DNA of 64,000 nucleotides from Manduca sexta (Eukaryota > Arthropoda > Insecta > Lepidoptera > Sphingidae). This document shows, piece after piece, positions 1-10,965 of the stretch. The position numbers were made by a program, and so were the translations under genes. Positions within the stretch are counted from its first letter, which is position 1; each line of letters begins with the position of its first letter. The DNA lies in the NCBI RefSeq assembly GCF_014839805.1, contig NC_051130.1, positions 744,001 through 808,000 on the forward strand. Reading direction: 5' to 3'. The notes beneath the pieces were generated by a model that was given only the letters and a program-made list of their open reading frames with translations, did no database searches and had not been told where the DNA came from.

Positions 1-329
1 TTTTAGATTTAGTTTTAATTTGACTTTTTTTGTCCTTTACCTTTGAATTTTATGGTAAACATAAGAAATATGTGTATTGTTGGAGAACCTTATTTAAATG
101 AATAAATAACCCTTTTGATACGATACTTAACTATAAAATAAAATTTATTTGTAACATGCCTTCAATGTAGTCTAATAATGCTCAGTAATTCCGCCGGCCA
201 CAATATCTTTTAAACTAGAAAATATCAATGCATTCCTTGGCATGTCCTTAGAAAAATATTGCGCTAGATCCTACCCAAATGAACTCTCGCATAAGAGGAA
301 CTTACCAATTTACAGATTGTATTATCTTT

Positions 330-575
330 TTTTATACGCACACGGCTTAGTGACCTTACTGCACCTGATGGTAAGTGGAATGGACTCCAATATAATTTCA
401 ACTGACGAGAGATGATTACCCCTCGGCAGTTGACACAATTATGCCGGCCTGCTGGAACCAGATATACACAGGCTGATCCCGGAACGCGACACTTACGTGT
501 GCCACTATGGCGTGTTTTAACTTGTGTAGGTGCTGCTATCCGGGCGAATATAAAATATCCACCAGTCTATCTTTA
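330..575 (+). repeat. family C interspersed repeat
   Basis: Family C is defined by CCTGATGGTAAGTGGA, GACGAGAGATGATTACCCC, CGACACAATTATGCCGGCC, ATACACAGGCTGATCCCGG and GCGACACACTTACGTG, often ending GCGAATATAAAATAT. This copy is nearly full length. Confidence 0.7.
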
Positions 576-764
576 AACTCGGCGTACAAGCGGCATATAT
601 GGGTCAGAGATAAAAATAGTTGAGCCGCCTTTGACAATGTTTTAGTTGAAACGAGGGAGATTTGGTTCCGCTCTGCCGACCCTAGGCGTAAGATGGTATT
701 TTACAACTGAATGTGAATGAATTCGTTCGTGTGACGATAAATGCCTGTCTAATCATCATTGAAG

Positions 765-930
765 CTGTTGTAAGTAATTGGTATATATGTTCTGATTAAT
801 TGTAAATTTAAGTAAAAAAGATGTGTATTGACACGAGTGTTTATTTCAGAGTAAGTAACTAAGCAAACAACAAAACAACACACATTCATATATTTATAAA
901 AGTAGAACACATAAAAATATTGGTCTTGGT
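765..930 (+). repeat. family I repeat, copy 1
   Basis: Matches 19438-19605 in reverse complement over about 165 bp (shared ACACGAGTGTTTATTTCAGA, GTAAGTAACTAAGC and the ATATATGTTCTGA side). The only protein-like frame here lies on the minus strand and is low-complexity. Confidence 0.6.
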
Positions 931-1764
931 CACACACATAAAAACTTTTATTACCGCTTCATGAAGTATGCCATTTTTAACCTTAAATATTCTTTTCCCC
1001 CCTTTTATTTTTCCATCTACCTCCTACCACCCAAGTATGACCTTGTAGGTAATGCCTAGATTTGAGTTTTACATAAACTAAATTGCATAAAACAGGTTAG
1101 ATAAATCGTATGCAATGTGCTCAGAATTATAATTTACATTTGAATTTAAAATTTCCTAAGTCTCGGTGTTTATAGGGTTCAATTTCCTTTAAACGCGGGA
1201 CATATTCACTACTATCGCATTTTTACTCGGCGGGAAAAAGACATCACCAAGAAATCTACTCACGAGCTCACATATTGAACAAACACAACGTCGATCCGTT
1301 TTACGCACTTACGGTGTGGGATTTTTATCAAAACATTTTATAGTGCGTCCCAGGAGATTACATCGTCTTATTTTCCTGGATTGTTCCAATGAACAAACGT
1401 ATTACTTGAAGAAAAACCATCTGTAAATGATCAACTTTTAGCTTACTGACAAATGACCGCTTTTTTGCGGACAATGATGTAATAAAACGTAAGTAACAAA
1501 AAGAATGTTATATCGAACCGGAAGAAACATTAAATAAATCGCGAATCATCCCCCATTTGATCGTATGTCGGTATTTCATGCCCATGAAATAATCGGGGAA
1601 AAATGGACGTTAACTTAAGTGCTCAGTAATCGCATTCTGTATCAGATGTACAGAGAATAAATGTTTCGTATGTTTATAATAGATAAACTTAAAAAATACT
1701 TAATTGATTTAGGAATTTTTTTTACAAAAAAGTGACATTACCCTTGAGTGGTATAGGTTATTTT
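931..1764. other. no gene seen
   Basis: AT-rich sequence with no coding frame, repeat match or RNA structure that I can recognise. Confidence 0.6.
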
Positions 1765-1900
1765 CTACCAGTCAGCCTCGTGACCATGAAGGCTGCAGTC
1801 TTCGAAACGTCGGGAGAATTATGATTTAAAAATCGCGGTAAAATCCGAAAAAATATTTTATTTATGTATCCAACATTCTGATTTCATATTTATATTCGTA
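1765..1900 (+). repeat. family E repeat fragment
   Basis: Family E is recognised by CGTGACCAYGAAGGCTGCA, TCTTCGAAACGTCGGGAGA and GCGATAAAATCCGG. This copy carries the first and second blocks and the ATTTTATTT tail. Confidence 0.6.
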
Positions 1901-2579
1901 AACATAATAAATCATATTAATATAATATGATACATTCTTTAGACATTTTATACAGAGCCAAGGTCAAGCGGTTTCAGTCTTTATTTATAACAGATAACCT
2001 AATTTGTAATCATCTTCGCAGACTTTATTTATAGTGTTAGAAACTGAAGCGATTTTTATTAAAATAAAAAGAACTATCACTGACTATAGATACACTTTCA
2101 CAAATATTACACAAACCAAACGATCGATACGACTGTTAATGAACTGTTTGCTCCCAACTGACAACTGCTTCGGTCTGTCAAACACTCAGTATTTTTATAG
2201 CAAAAGGTATCACAAATACCCTCACAAAAATATTATTATAACAATAGGATATAAAGTTAAATGAAATGCAATGGTACAAGTATTATACCTGTATCTCACG
2301 TGTAGGTACGGAATGAATGTGAATGTCATATCTGGTGGGTTGAAATCCGCGCCGGTGGCACTGTGACAGAGAGCGCTCCATTACGTGAAGCATTCGCTGA
2401 CGTACGATACAATGTAGTGTTCACACTTTACAATACCAAGCCGTAACCTATACATCCTGGGTTCCTAACTTGGACGTAATTACCCTTCGGTGGTAAATCG
2501 GCTATTTCAGAGGGGTGAAAAAGAACCTGTATAGGATTTTATAGTTGCGAAACTCAAGTAGCAGTGACACATAGCTCGT
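1901..2579. other. no gene seen
   Basis: AT-rich. A short open frame at 2034-2264 has no recognisable features, and no repeat match was seen in the window. Confidence 0.5.
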
Positions 2580-2800
2580 AGAACCAATGGCCGTTGGAGC
2601 GGAATAGTTCTGGAATGGCGACCACAAACCGGAAGACGCAGCGTAGGCAGGCCCCCCACGAAATGGTCCGACGAACTGGTGAGCCGGTCGCCGGATTCCG
2701 ATGAATGAGGGCGGCCCAGAACCAGTCCCTATGGCGTTCAATGGGGGAGGCCTATATCCAGCAGTGGACGATTCCCGGCTAAAATGATAATAGGATTGTA
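2580..2800 (+). mobile_element. RTE-type LINE 3' fragment
   Basis: In the frame beginning at CTGGAATGGCGACCACAAAC the DNA reads LEWRPQTGRRSVGRPPTKW then SDELVSRSPDSDE and stops, the C-terminal signature of RTE reverse transcriptases. GGCCTATATCCAGCAGTGGA and a GATAATA tail follow. 5'-truncated. Confidence 0.7.
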
Positions 2801-3257
2801 AAATAAAAATAAGTAACAGAGCTGACGTTAAAATTGTAAGGCTGTTGTGAAATTTATGATTAATAAAGATTTTCTTATATTGTTTGTTTTAATAATATTT
2901 TTAAAGCGAGATAATATTAGTTTTACACGTAGATCATAGGGGTTACAATATTGAGAAGGTTAGGAACCACTGCTAAACACCATATTTTATCTAAGTTTGT
3001 GTGAAGTGGACCTCTATTTAAGATATCATAAAAGTTAGTTGTGTCCTGCGTTAGAAGTAGCGAAGGTTTTATTACAAAATATTGTAAAAGCAAAAAAAGT
3101 GAACAAATACCTATAAAAGTGGACGTAGGAGGGATATTGTCGTAAAATTACGACGAAGTTACTGAACTAAATATTTAAAAAAACTGGTGCCACAATGCCT
3201 TTCCACAATCGTTAACGCTAACGTTATGTATGGAAATGATATATGACGCGATAGACT
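2801..3257. other. no gene seen
   Basis: AT-rich sequence without recognisable coding or repeat content. Confidence 0.5.
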
Positions 3258-3700
3258 TAACACACACATCACGCATTTATCTAAGGTGTATGCAGAGGCG
3301 CAAACAGGGCACCTACTCTTCGCCAAGTGTATTCCGTCCCGTTCCGGCCATATCGCCCGCAAACCAGGTGATAACCTCCAAAAATTGATAATCACTGAAC
3401 GAAAGGAGGGCAAGAGATCGAGAGGCAGGAATCCAGTGCGCTGGACAGATCAGGTCCGCACCACACTCAACATCAATGTGGCTGAAGCGGTTCGTGTCGC
3501 CAAAAACCGAACCAGATGGCACAACATCGTGCGCGAAGGACTGTTTCCCTGATGACTCACCACCCCCAGGATTGGGGAATCGATGCAAGGAGGAGGAGGA
3601 GGAGGTGTTCCGTCCCATGATGTGAAAGAGGGCGAGCCTATCGCCACATCGGGCACAAATTCCCGACTCCGGGCTGATACTGGGCATATGTAGGATAGAT
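3258..3700 (-). repeat. family B SINE (minus), split by a LINE tail
   Basis: Inverse of the family B body (GCAGAGGCGCAAACAGGGC, then CCCGACTCCGGGCTGATACT). Both halves align with other copies once 3341-3604 is removed. The tRNA-like head is missing. Confidence 0.75.
3341..3604 (+). mobile_element. LINE 3' tail inserted in a SINE, with target duplication
   Basis: Encodes a reverse-transcriptase C-terminus (SGHIARKPGDNLQKLI, then KRSRGRNPVRWTDQ and a terminal W-H-N-I-V-R-E segment, stop at 3550-3552). It ends in a (GGA)n tail. TTCCGTCCC with a GTG-like start lies at both edges (3327-3340 and 3605-3616), a target-site duplication. 5'-truncated. Confidence 0.75.
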
Positions 3701-4016
3701 TTATCGTTAAGATGTATCATCCTCATACATATTTTAAGCGTTAAAGATTCTAGAAAGGTATTTCAGCTATAGCCTTAGCAATTAAGACTACGCTAACCCC
3801 ATAATGTCAACTTTACAGTAGAGACGTTTAAAGAAATATAAGATAATACTAGAGGTTTCTTCAGAAACGTTTTGTATAATTCAAAGTTCATTCTTAAGAA
3901 ATAAAAGTGTGAGCTTATAAAAGATTTTTTTTTTATTAAAACGGATATTGACAAAGTCCGAAGGTTAATTGCTGGCATCGACTTATTTAATCTTCATGGT
4001 CTTGCAACGTATGTTA

Positions 4017-4101
4017 TTTGCCGACCCGGGATTCAAACCACGGTTCTCAAAGCGGTTGTCGTACCGCGCAAACAACACACCTACGCTATTAAGGCAGTCA
4101 T
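4017..4101 (-). repeat. family B SINE head fragment
   Basis: Reverse complement reads GACTGCCTTAATAGCGTAGG ... GCGCGGTACGACA ... GGTTTGAATCCCGGGTCGG, i.e. tRNA-like A and B boxes of family B without the body. Confidence 0.6.
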
Positions 4102-5384
4102 TGCAACTAAAAACTTGTCATGTTCCGCAAACAAAAATCCTGCTACTCTCTCGTATGCAGAGCTACCTCATACACCGCATCTTTCGTCAATGCCAGACAG
4201 CTCGGTAACAATGTTACATCAGAACGCTAAATGCAGTATTTGTACACACACATGGAGAGCATACGTTTCGGATCACCGCCATATGTCAACTGTTGTGTTT
4301 TGGTCTCAATCATATCATATAGCGTATATATATTACTTAATATCAAAATACACAGTATATACGTACTTATATTGTAAATGTCTATACCGGTAACTGTGAC
4401 AACTGGTGAAGCATTATCATCTTCCGTCAGTTTTATTTTATTTAGACCCTACTCCAATCAGGTGCAGTATCGATGGGTGCAGTGGTGTCAACAAAAATGG
4501 TAATGTTTGTGATGATGTTTGAATTTTAGAAGTAAATGCAGCTATTGCTGACCGTACTTGAAAAAACAATGATGATAATGGACTTGACATCAGGGAAAGG
4601 ATACAGAATTCGTCTTCCTAAAACGGTCTTTTATGGGAGCTGCGTGCAACGAATGTGTTGTAAAAATTAAATGATATTAATAAGGGTATCATTTGATTGA
4701 TTTGGTTACTTTTTTATATTGGCAATATTCAAAATCAAGTTAGCTAAGGAAAATTGGAAAGTTCACGAAAAACTGATAGCACGCACGGAAAACATGCATT
4801 TTTGTATTAACTGCGGTGTAATTCATGGACACACTCACACCTTTCATCAGGCGAAAATTCCAGACTCCAAGCTAAAACTGAGTAGGAACATCCAGTATTA
4901 CGGAACTTATATTTGAAACTATATTCGATTTTTTGTTTTTTATTTGCCATTGGACCGTGTTTTTTGATGTACTAAACCACAATTTCAAAAATTGCTAATA
5001 AGTAACGTTTAGCTTCCACAACACTATAGAGAGCTGAGTCAGCATTTTCGATTCCCTGTCTGTTTGAAACAGGAGTTGAACTAAACAAAAGATGGAGTGA
5101 TAATTAAATACAAAGCTTCTACGAAACACCAGTTTAAGGAAACAGGTTCTGCAAAACAGTTTCGGCGACGAAAGGCTACTAATTAAGTGCAGCGAGCTTG
5201 TGTATTTTCTAAATTGAATTTCAGTGAGGCAGCGACGTTGGATGTGATTGTATGGCAAATGTTCCCGTCAAATTCTTCCGACAAACCTTAGTGGATTTCT
5301 ATGGAAGTCTATGGTACTTGGAATAAGTACACATTAATGGATCTAATAGCCATCAGCGAAGGGCTGTCCACTGCTAAATATTAT
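4102..5384. other. no gene seen
   Basis: AT-rich sequence. Several short open frames on both strands lack compositional or family support. No repeat copy was recognised. Confidence 0.5.
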
Positions 5385-5525
5385 CATCATCATCAGCCGC
5401 AGAATGTCCACTGCTGAACATGGGCCTCCTCCAACGATTTCCTGACCGACCTATTGGAAGCGACCCGCATCTAGCGATCTCCTGCGACTTTTATTACGTC
5501 ATCTCTCCACCTCATGGATAGACCT
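5385..5525 (-). mobile_element. RTE-type LINE 3' tail
   Basis: Carries ATCATCATCAGCCGCAG and CCACTGCTGAACATGGGCC then TCCACCTCATGGATAGA. The reverse complement encodes the end of an RTE protein (cf. 61131-61345). Extreme 3' end only. Confidence 0.65.
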
Positions 5526-5644
5526 GCTGAATATAGATAAAAATATTTTGAGTGAGGAGATTGCTCACTTTGAATCCCTAACCACCGGTGACTTTGGTCT
5601 TGAGCGACGATATCGGAAGTGATTTTTTTTTTTTAATCATTTTA

Positions 5645-5835
5645 TATGCATTTTTTTATTTTATAGGAGCACAGCAAATTGACCCCATTTTACCTGACGA
5701 TAAGCGAAAGGAAGTTCAAATAGAGTATCAGCTGACAAGAGATTATCCATCATCAGTCGACACAATTATGCCGGCGTGTGAGCACCTGATAAACAATGAC
5801 TGATCCGGGATCACGACACACTTACATGGTTCTAT
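5645..5835 (+). repeat. family C repeat, diverged
   Basis: Retains GACAAGAGATTATCC, CGACACAATTATGCCGGC and ACTGATCCGGGATC-like blocks in family order. Confidence 0.6.
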
Positions 5836-6574
5836 TTTGAAAATTCTTTTATTCAATGCGTCAGGTTATCTTTAAATGCTATGGGGTTTTATCACAAGTG
5901 ACTAATTGTCTGTTCATCATCTACTAGTTAGGCAAAATTTCCTTTGGGTTTCTTCTTCATTAATATTATGGCTGCCATCATTTATTTATTGGTTATGTTA
6001 TGGTATGGTTTATATGTTATGGTTTTGCGATTGTCCAATATTAATAGCAGATACAAAACAAAAGACAAAAAATTAGGTATTCAAAATAACATTTTGAAAA
6101 TCCAATTAATGCATTTCTCCTCTGACTTCGTTCATGAGTGAACCGCCAGGTGACTTAATGTCAAGTTGCATCTAATTATTTGACAATTCATGTGTTCTAG
6201 CGCTGCCATTATGCAAACCGCGTCGTTGTTTGTACGTCACGATTTAACATGTGACGTTATTGTATGTCTGACACGATGTAGAACGCGCAAGGCCATGCTA
6301 GAATTATTGCTGTCGGTTTCTATTTTTAATGTTTTGTATTGTTAATTACATCCTGTATATAGATTTTATCTAAAATCAGCCTTGCAGTACTACTTAGGTC
6401 AACTGAATGAGGGGTACTTTTGTTGGTCTTGATTGCAAATCATCCTAGGTAGGAATCAGTGTTCTTTGGCAACGATTTGTGATTTCTAGTTGTAAATAAT
6501 GATTGGAGCTTTCTTCCAAGTGTACAGCAACTGCAGACTTTGTAGATTGTCGCAAAGCTAATGAAATTAAAAAA
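5836..6574. other. no gene seen
   Basis: AT-rich. A short hydrophobic open frame at 5944-6141 has no homology that I recognise. Confidence 0.5.
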
Positions 6575-6735
6575 CATCCATATTTTAACTGAGAAGATGG
6601 TTGGATGCTTGAGCAAGCCCGGGATCCAGTTCTACATTAATTAAATCGAAATTCAAAAGACCGGCTGTTAGACTTTAAGACGTTTTTAGCTCATTCTGCG
6701 TAGATCGAACCGTCAACAGCTGAAAAATGTATAAT
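6575..6735 (+). repeat. family E repeat, inner part
   Basis: Contains TGCTTGAGCAAGCCCGGGAT, GTTCTACATTAATTAAATCG, CTCATTCTGCGTAGATCG and ACCGTCAACAGCTGAAAAAT. The same blocks occur inverted at 18985-19110 and in part at 28197. Confidence 0.55.
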
Positions 6736-6912
6736 TGTAATAATACGTTTGATACCTGTGATGCTATTTTACGGGCTGCTTCCACTATTATGTCTTTCTA
6801 GTTTTTGCGTCTCTCTCTGAATATATTAGAATCACGCAGCACTTAACATAGTAATGAAATCTGCATTGAAATCGGTTCCGTCGCTTCACGATCTCTTTTA
6901 CTATATAGAGTA

Positions 6913-7168
6913 CTAGCTTTTGCTGGCAGTTTCGCCCGCGTGAAGAAGTTTTCCGGGATATTTTTTTCCGACCTACTTGATATGTATCGTTATATTATGA
7001 CCAAATTACACAAAATCATTATAAATTGTAGCCTATGTGTTATTCTGATGTATAAACAATATTACTGTAAAGTTTCATCCAAATCCGTTTAGTAGTTTTT
7101 TCGTGAAAGGGGAACAAACATATATACATCTATTCTCACAAACTTTCGAATTTATATTATTAGTAGGA
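6913..7168 (-). mobile_element. non-autonomous Helitron
   Basis: On the minus strand it runs from TCCTACTAATATAAATTCG through TTGGATGAAACTTTACAGTA to a GC-rich hairpin, AAAAG and terminal CTAG, inserted between A and T. These are Helitron ends of the lepidopteran Lep1 type. Confidence 0.75.
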
Positions 7169-7367
7169 TTATAAACCGTGTTCTGAGTTGAGTATTTCTG
7201 TGTTTATCTCGCTTTGCTTGCGCGGTGGGTGTCACATTGATCGCGCAATTACTCTACGTCCTGGTTTAATTAAATTCATCACAACACACATTTAGTTGTT
7301 AAAAACCTGTATCACGCTAAAATATGTGATGGTAGGTCTCTTATATGTGAGACTGTGTCCGGGTAGG

Positions 7368-7625
7368 TATCACCGCAATATCCATTTCTGCTGCTAAGCA
7401 GCAGTGTTTAGTCCCTGTTGTGTTCCAGTTTGAAGGCCATTGTAGCCAATGTAACTGCTGGATATAATAAGACTTAACATCTCATGGCTCAGGATGGCGA
7501 GCGCAGTGGAATACCGAACAATACTTGGTAATTCAAAGTGTTAGACGGTGTTTCTATTGTTTACGGGCGGTCGTATCGCTTACCGTTAGGCGAACGGCAA
7601 GCTCGTCTTGTCATTCAAAGCAAAA
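7368..7625 (-). repeat. family D interspersed repeat
   Basis: Family D is recognised by ATTTCTGCTGCTAAGCAGCA, GTTGTGTTCCRGTTTGAAG, CATTGTAGCC, GGCGGTCGTATCGCTTACC and GGCAAGCTCGTCTYGTCATT. Nearly full-length, minus orientation. Confidence 0.7.
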
Positions 7626-7891
7626 ATAAAAAGGTAGTATTAAATATAAGGTTATGTTACATCAGTTATTACACATATTACATTCATTATATTATATTCA
7701 CAACATTACATTTATTATACTTTTAAGAAATCATCAATGGACTAGAAACGTCCATCAATGAGGAATTTATTCTTTACCGCATTTTTAATACTTCAAGCGG
7801 TTCGGTTTCATCGGTGTGACAAAGCATAAATAGTTTAATAATAACACAAAAATAACACTCGTATGCACGTTGGTATATGTTTCTGGGTCTA

Positions 7892-8441
7892 CAGGGTGGT
7901 CCACAAAGAGAGTATTATATTTTTATATTTAATATATAGTTGGTATTTGAATTATTAGATCTAAATATTTATATTTTTATAGACTACACAAACATTTTCG
8001 TTTATGGCTTTAGGAGCCAGATTTGTTGCACTTAGGAACCCTTTAATGCCTAGAAAGTTTATTGATAGTTTATATTAGTTTTCTAATTATATTTATAGCT
8101 AGTTCTACGTAAAAAAAAATATTAGTTGATGAAGAATTATAAAATTCCCAAAAGTGCATCCTGGAAACTAATTTATACATATATTTTCCTTTGTTTTTTA
8201 TGAATGACAAACAGTTTGTTTACCTAAAAGTCAGGTAACATCTAAAGTAAACATTTAAATTGCCAAAACATAAACAACACTAAAGTAAAAGCCAAAAGAG
8301 CGGCCACAACATAATCGTCAGACAAGAGTGTCAGTAACTGACAAAATTTTAACAAAAGTAACTTTGATCAAACAAGTCGTAGGTTAGGTTTTTGATGAAA
8401 CTGAGCTAAAACGGTAATTTAAACCTTTCTGTAGCACCCTG
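7892..8441. mobile_element. TA-flanked MITE, 550 bp
   Basis: Ends are inverted (left CAGGGTGGTCCACAAAG, right complement CAGGGTGCTACAGAAAG) and flanked by TA on both sides. There is no coding frame. The TA duplication suggests a Tc1/mariner-class non-autonomous element. Its ends differ from those of the mariner 260 bp downstream. Confidence 0.6.
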
Positions 8442-8705
8442 TATTCGCCCATACGCTAGAAGCTTACAGTTAAATAAACATAGTTGGCACACAGAATCCT
8501 CGCTCGCTGTTCGCAGTATTTGGACTAGAAGTCAGAACCTTCCCCGAGAGACGAAGAAGTCTGAAAACATGAAACTGTTAATTAAGTTCGGAGTGTTATT
8601 AGGTGTATAAGTGATTTTTTTGTTTTTAAAATTTCCCTATCACGATTTCATAGAACTAGTAGAGAATGCCTTTGGTATTAAATCCGCATAATATGCCAAT
8701 ATATA

Positions 8706-10012
8706 CTTAGTCTGGCCATAAATACTGTTACACTTAATTATAAAAAAATATTACATTTGAATTTCGAATCTGTCATTTTTATACGATTGTTCATTGTGTT
8801 TTCTCATTTTGGCGCCAATACATTGTAAAATATTTTGCGATATTAAAATGGTGTGGGGTGATAAAGAGAACCGAATCGCTGTGATAGCATTACACAAAGT
8901 AGGTATGGAGCCAAATGCAATTTTTAAAACTCTCCATACACTTGGTATTAGTAAAATGTTTGTGTACCGGGCTATTAATAGGTACAATGAGACCTCCTCT
9001 GTTTGTGACAGAAAAAGATCTGGCCGTCCACGTAGTGTTCGTACGAAAAAGGTGGTCAAAGCAGTAAGGGAAAGAATTCGAAGAAATCCTGTCCGAAAGC
9101 AAAAGATTTTATCTCGGGAAATGAAGATAGCACCTAGAACCATGTCGCGTATTTTAAAAGATGACTTAGGACTTGCAGCCTATAAGAGACGCACTGGCCA
9201 TTTCTTAACTGATAATTTAAAGAAGAATAGGGTGGTAAAATCGAAACAACTACTGAAGCGGTACGCAAAGGGAGGTCACAGAAAAATTTTGTTTACGGAT
9301 GAGAAAATTTTTACAATTGAGCAACATTTTAACAAACAAAATGACCGTATTTATGCTCAAAGCTCTAAGGAAGCTTCCCAATTAGTCGACAGAGTGCAAC
9401 GTGGACATTATCCGACTTCAGTGATGGTTTGGTGGGGTGTTAGCTATGAAGGAGTGACTGAGCCATATTTTTGTGAAAAAGGTATCAAAACATCGGCACA
9501 AGTGTATCAAGATACCATTCTTGAGAAGGTAGTTAAGCCCCTTAACATCACCATGTTCAATAACCAAGTATGGTCCTTCCAGCAAGACTCGGCGCCGGGT
9601 CATAAAGCTCGGTCCACGCAGTCTTGGTTGGAATCGAACGTTTCGGACTTCATCAGAGCTGAAGACTGGCCGTCGTCTAGTCCCGATCTTAATCCGCTGG
9701 ATTATGATTTGTGGTCAGTTTTAGAGAGTACAGCTTGCTCTAAACGCCATGATAATTTGGAGTCCCTAAAACAATCTATACGATTGGCAGTGAAGAATTT
9801 TCCCATGGAAAGAGTGCGTGCTTCTATTGATAACTGGCCTCATCGTTTAAAGGACTGTATTGCAGCCAATGGAGACCACTTCGAATAAGCTTTTTATATT
9901 TTTAATTGTTTTATATTTATGTATTAAACTGACACACTGTAAAAGTAATAAATGTTATTTGCAGTTAACAATTTTCTTTTTTCTTTATTACAATATTTAT
10001 GGCAAGACTAGG
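8706..10012 (+). mobile_element. complete DD37D (maT-type) mariner transposon, about 1.3 kb
   Basis: Imperfect terminal inverted repeats of about 25 bp bound the element (left CTTAGTCTGGCCATAAATA, right complement CCTAGTCTTGCCATAAATA). Both sides carry a TA dinucleotide, the mariner target duplication (8704-8705 and 10013-10014). It contains one uninterrupted transposase gene. Size and structure match full-length Tc1/mariner elements. Confidence 0.93.
8848..9888 (+). CDS. mariner (maT family, DD37D) transposase, 346 aa
   Basis: Cut-and-paste transposase acting in the nucleus on the flanking inverted repeats. From the Met at 8848 the protein is 346 aa, the usual mariner length. The frame also has an in-frame Met at 8794, but its extra 18 residues look unlike the family. 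Seen: an N-terminal helix-turn-helix region (about 5-50), GRPR at 59-62, a second DNA-binding segment to about 110, then the catalytic triad D151 (LFTDEKIF), D247 (QQDSAPGH) and D285 (LNPLDYDLW). There are 37 residues between the second and third Asp, which defines DD37D. No stop or frameshift is present, so the copy is potentially functional. Its promoter and copy number are unknown. Confidence 0.95.
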   Translation: MVWGDKENRIAVIALHKVGMEPNAIFKTLHTLGISKMFVYRAINRYNETSSVCDRKRSGRPRSVRTKKVVKAVRERIRRNPVRKQKILSREMKIAPRTMSRILKDDLGLAAYKRRTGHFLTDNLKKNRVVKSKQLLKRYAKGGHRKILFTDEKIFTIEQHFNKQNDRIYAQSSKEASQLVDRVQRGHYPTSVMVWWGVSYEGVTEPYFCEKGIKTSAQVYQDTILEKVVKPLNITMFNNQVWSFQQDSAPGHKARSTQSWLESNVSDFIRAEDWPSSSPDLNPLDYDLWSVLESTACSKRHDNLESLKQSIRLAVKNFPMERVRASIDNWPHRLKDCIAANGDHFE

Positions 10013-10084
10013 TATGTACACCACATATTATGGTAGGTCGATATTGATTCGAAAGCTTGTTAAAACGATATAAAATTACATCCG

Positions 10085-10345
10085 CATCCGCCCTGTGGAA
10101 TGGGGGGTTTGGAAAATTCCACCACGGTATCCCCTGCCTGTCGTATAAGGCGACTAATAGGGGCCATCGGGGGGTTGTCGGCGGGCGGCTGGGGGCCGTC
10201 CTCTCTTAGTGTACGTTGTGCACATCTCGCACATTGTGATGACCCCCGGGATGGACGGTAGCGTGGAAGGTAGACCTCATGCGGCCGTTGACGCCGAGAG
10301 CGTCCTTCGGTTGCGCAGGGGATTCGGAAAAAAATCCCACATCCT
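10085..10345 (+). mobile_element. R1-like LINE 3' fragment
   Basis: GC-rich island holding TTCCACCACGGTATCCCCTG and GTCGTATAAGGCGACTAATA, then GATGACCCCCGGGATGGACG and GACGCCGAGAGCGTCCTTCG. The last blocks match the inverse of 15300-15390, so orientation is +. Confidence 0.6.
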
Positions 10346-10494
10346 GATACATACCCTAGTGAATTGTAAATTGTTGGCTGCACCAAACTTACAGCATCAT
10401 GCTAAGTTAAACACTGTTTATGGCTAATATAGTATATTATGCAAGTTTTTTTAGTATCAGAGCCCGCAGTCAGCACTGGAGAAAATCCGCGAAT

Positions 10495-10570
10495 GCGAAT
10501 TATAGGCGAATCGCTTACCATCTGGCGAGCGGCATGCTCGTCTCGTCATCCAACGGCAATAAAAATATTG
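10495..10570 (-). repeat. family D fragment
   Basis: Carries GGCGAATCGCTTACCATCTG and GGCATGCTCGTCTCGTCATC, the terminal blocks of family D. Confidence 0.55.
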
Positions 10571-10626
10571 GCTTGTCAATAAATATTCTGCTTTATAACA
10601 TCAAACAATTTTTTGTTTATTACTCA

Positions 10627-10965
10627 TTGACGTAGATTGTATAGAAACGAACGTCTATATAAACTATTTGTTCATCTGAATCAAAATGGCAACCAAACGT
10701 CACCGTTATAACCTATTTATTCACTTGAATAACAAATAATTTTACTTATTTGACTAATATTTTTTATTGACATCCAAGTTTACTTTTAGACTCGAGTTCA
10801 TATGTTATGAGCACCACTACGTACACAACCACAAGCTGTCAATATTGACCATACTAAAGTTAGTTTGAAGGGATTGCAGTTCAATGCAGTTGAATACAGT
10901 GAATGTTTGGAATGCCAAATCTAGTACATAGTACATAATTGTATATCGATGTTAGTACTATATTA
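10627..10965 (+). mobile_element. family H element, copy 1
   Basis: About 335 bp matching 57368-57704 throughout (ATTGACGTA start, AACGTCACCGTTATAACC, CTATTTATTCACTTG, AAGCTGTCAATATT, GCCAAATCTAGTAC). No coding frame. The second copy sits inside a Helitron with a target duplication, so this is a mobile unit. Confidence 0.6.

Noticed and set aside
8794..8847. Upstream Met as the transposase start
   Set aside because: The extra 18 residues are unlike mariner N-termini. Starting at 8848 gives the usual family length.
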